A stretch of DNA of 15,614 nucleotides from DATLBY01 sp035526665 (lineage in GTDB: Bacteria; Acidobacteriota; Terriglobia; Bryobacterales; Bryobacteraceae). The stretch's first letter is position 1; each line of letters begins with the position of its first letter. Both the position numbers and the translations under genes were made by a program. The notes beneath the pieces were generated by a model. It was not told the origin of the DNA. It searched no databases and saw only the letters and a program-made list of their open reading frames with translations. Positions 14,274-15,614 of this stretch are shown here, piece after piece. Where the stretch lies: the NCBI GenBank assembly GCA_035526665.1, contig DATLBY010000432.1, positions 1 through 15,614 of the forward strand, given 5' to 3'.

Positions 14274-14854
14274 TGGCTGCGATTCGACCCAATAAGGGAA
14301 CCGCATTGCTGGCTGCTTTGATGGCAGTAGGCTTGGGCGGCTGCGCCAAACCTACGCCGCTGCCAACCTTGGGTGTAATTCCCGAGTTTAACCTGGTCGA
14401 CCAGTCGGGAAACCGGTTTTCCAGTAAAGAACGGCTGGATGGACGAATTTGGGTGGCGGATTTTATCTTCACCAACTGCGCCGGCCCGTGTCCGCGGATG
14501 AGCCGTCAGATGAAAACCGTCAGCGAGCAGTTCTCCGGCGTTTCCGACCTGCAACTAATTTCGTTCACGGTAGACCCGGCGCGCGACACGCCTGAAGTGA
14601 TGGCTGAATACGCCAGGAGGTATGCGGCGAACCCTGCTACCTGGAGTTTTCTGACAGGAAGCGTCGCGGAGCTGCAGACCCTCTGCCGCGATGCCTTCAT
14701 GCTGGGCAACGTGGACGGCAAGCTGGAGCACAGCACTCGCTTTGTGCTGGTTGACCGGAAGGCACGCATCCGCGGATTCTATGACAGTTCGGATCCCGCG
14801 CACCTCGCAAAAATTATTACCGATATCAAAGATCTCCGCAAGGATAATACTTGA
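14273..14854 (+). CDS. SCO1/SenC-family copper chaperone lipoprotein
   Basis: Thioredoxin-fold protein that delivers copper to, or reduces the cysteines of, the CuA site in cytochrome c oxidase subunit II. The 193 residues start with a lipoprotein signal: hydrophobic 11-22, lipobox LGGC with Cys24, so it is anchored in the membrane facing the periplasm. The copper-binding CxxxC is FTNCAGPCPRM (Cys69, Cys73) and the third ligand His153 lies in LEHSTRFVLVD; SFTVDPARDTPEVM (97-110) is the other family hallmark. ATG overlaps the ctaB stop by one base (TAATG), and its own TGA overlaps the next gene's TTG. Confidence 0.96.
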   Translation: MAAIRPNKGTALLAALMAVGLGGCAKPTPLPTLGVIPEFNLVDQSGNRFSSKERLDGRIWVADFIFTNCAGPCPRMSRQMKTVSEQFSGVSDLQLISFTVDPARDTPEVMAEYARRYAANPATWSFLTGSVAELQTLCRDAFMLGNVDGKLEHSTRFVLVDRKARIRGFYDSSDPAHLAKIITDIKDLRKDNT

Positions 14855-15267
14855 TTTCCGTTCACGATCTGCCCGCACTGAATGCGACTCTAAACGCGAC
14901 GGCAGCACTGCTCCTGATTCTGGGCTACACTCTGATCCGGCGCAGGAAAATTGCAGCGCACCGGCGGGTCATGGGGGCGGCCTTCGGCGTTTCCATCGTC
15001 TTTCTGATCTCGTATCTGGTCTATCACTACAACGTAGGTTCGGTCCGGTTTCAGAGGACGGGATGGATCCGCACACTGTATCTGATCATTCTTGCCAGCC
15101 ATACAATTTTGGCGTCGGCAGTCCCGATTCTGGCGTCCGTGACGTTGTACAGGGCCTGGAAGGGCGACTTTATCCGCCACCGGAATATCGCCCGCTGGAC
15201 TTTCCCGATCTGGCTGTATGTAAGCGTTACCGGTGTAGTAGTTTACGGGATGCTTTACCGGCTCTGA
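14851..15267 (+). CDS. DUF420 membrane protein, CtaM-like oxidase assembly factor
   Basis: A 138-residue integral membrane protein with four hydrophobic helices (about 13-29, 42-60, 74-99, 115-135). The family's conserved histidines are present at His37 (KIAAHRRVM), His59 (YLVYHYNVG), His84 (ILASHTILA) and His110 (FIRHRNIARW), near membrane faces where they could bind heme or copper. DUF420 proteins include S. aureus CtaM, needed for heme A-dependent oxidase activity, which fits the ctaA-ctaB-SCO context. The start is TTG at 14851 with AAGGA upstream (14840-14844, 6 nt before the start), overlapping the SCO stop as TTGA. No terminator fits in the 7 nt before the convergent gene. Confidence 0.93.
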   Translation: MISVHDLPALNATLNATAALLLILGYTLIRRRKIAAHRRVMGAAFGVSIVFLISYLVYHYNVGSVRFQRTGWIRTLYLIILASHTILASAVPILASVTLYRAWKGDFIRHRNIARWTFPIWLYVSVTGVVVYGMLYRL

Positions 15268-15274
15268 AAACGGT

Positions 15275-15614
15275 TTAGACTCGAATCGCAGGTTCGGCCA
15301 GTTCACAGGAAGTCAGATTGATCCAGTTATTACCCATCGTATTTTGCACCAAAGTGAGGGTATCGATCACATAGGACTTCGGCCCCGCCCACTCTTCCCA
15401 CCGGCGTCTCGCCAGTTCCACACAGCCTGACAGCTGGTCAGGAGGGATAGCTTGGGCGAGCGTAATGTGAGGGCAGAATTTGTAGGGCTCTTCGAACGCC
15501 AGGCTGTTCCGGTTCAGACTGTCGTGAATCTGAATTACATCGGCCCGTCCCGAACCGATATCGATGTAGATCACATCTGTTTTGGAAAAGACCCGGACAC
15601 CAGTGATTTCTACC
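15275..15614 (-). CDS. 2'-5' RNA ligase/2H phosphoesterase-like protein, N-terminal part outside window
   Basis: The minus-strand frame stays open from the stop at 15275-15277 to the window edge (113 codons), so this is the C-terminal part of a longer gene, and the GTG at 15574 is not a needed start. The visible chain carries one HxT motif in PHITLAQAIP, preceded by FEEPYKFC, and ends in a strand like YVIDTLTLVQNTMGNNW, the usual end of the LigT/2H fold (second HxT followed by a beta hairpin). A complete 2H enzyme has two HxT motifs; the first would lie beyond the right edge. Activity could be RNA 2',3'-cyclic phosphodiesterase or a related 2H reaction. It is convergent with the DUF420 gene, 7 nt apart. 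Confidence 0.8.
   Translation of the reverse strand, partial: VEITGVRVFSKTDVIYIDIGSGRADVIQIHDSLNRNSLAFEEPYKFCPHITLAQAIPPDQLSGCVELARRRWEEWAGPKSYVIDTLTLVQNTMGNNWINLTSCELAEPAIRV

Overview
The window looks like an ordinary stretch of chromosome from a Gram-negative-type, aerobic heterotrophic bacterium of moderately high GC (mid to upper 50s % by eye). The protein character and gene mix suggest an Acidobacteriota member, perhaps of the Solibacter/Bryobacter type: a Tat-signal TIM-barrel isomerase next to a large APC-type permease, a Thermus-type isocitrate dehydrogenase, stand-alone FIST and BON proteins, and frequent TTG/GTG starts. That placement is an inference from overall impression, not from a marker gene. 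I saw no rRNA, tRNA, CRISPR array, insertion sequence or phage gene. Coding density is very high, with many 1 to 4 nt gene overlaps.

Layout. (1) 1-4128, minus strand: a Tat-signal hydroxypyruvate-isomerase-like protein, a 669-residue APC-superfamily permease, a cysteine-free Rrf2 regulator resembling CymR, and cysK running off the left edge. (2) 4230-9036, plus strand: a 595-residue protein I cannot assign, a secreted BON-domain protein, then a FIST sensory protein overlapping a GAF-like/HisKA/HATPase histidine kinase by 4 nt. The FIST start is preceded by three phased short repeats and a hairpin that reaches to 2 nt before its ATG. (3) 12401-9017, minus strand: icd, purE, purK and a three-helix SemiSWEET-like membrane protein, tightly packed and probably one operon. 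(4) 12514-15267, plus strand: ctaA, ctaB, an SCO/SenC lipoprotein and a DUF420 membrane protein, an assembly operon for a heme-A, CuA-type cytochrome c oxidase with no oxidase structural genes in view. It appears to be driven by an extended -10 promoter almost touching the ctaA start codon. (5) 15275 to the right edge, minus strand: the C-terminal part of a 2'-5' RNA ligase/2H phosphoesterase-like protein.

How the genes work together. The Rrf2/cysK pair looks like a local cysteine-synthesis control circuit, because B. subtilis CymR uses CysK as its co-repressor partner. The FIST/kinase pair looks like a split small-molecule sensor, with no response regulator visible. The heme A genes, SCO and DUF420 supply heme a and copper to an oxidase encoded elsewhere. 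purE/purK carry out the two-step carboxylation of aminoimidazole ribonucleotide and are co-oriented with the TCA-cycle icd gene.

I found no clear multi-gene novel system. The least explained items are the 595-residue protein, the leader structure of the FIST/kinase pair and the SemiSWEET-like gene fused onto the pur operon.
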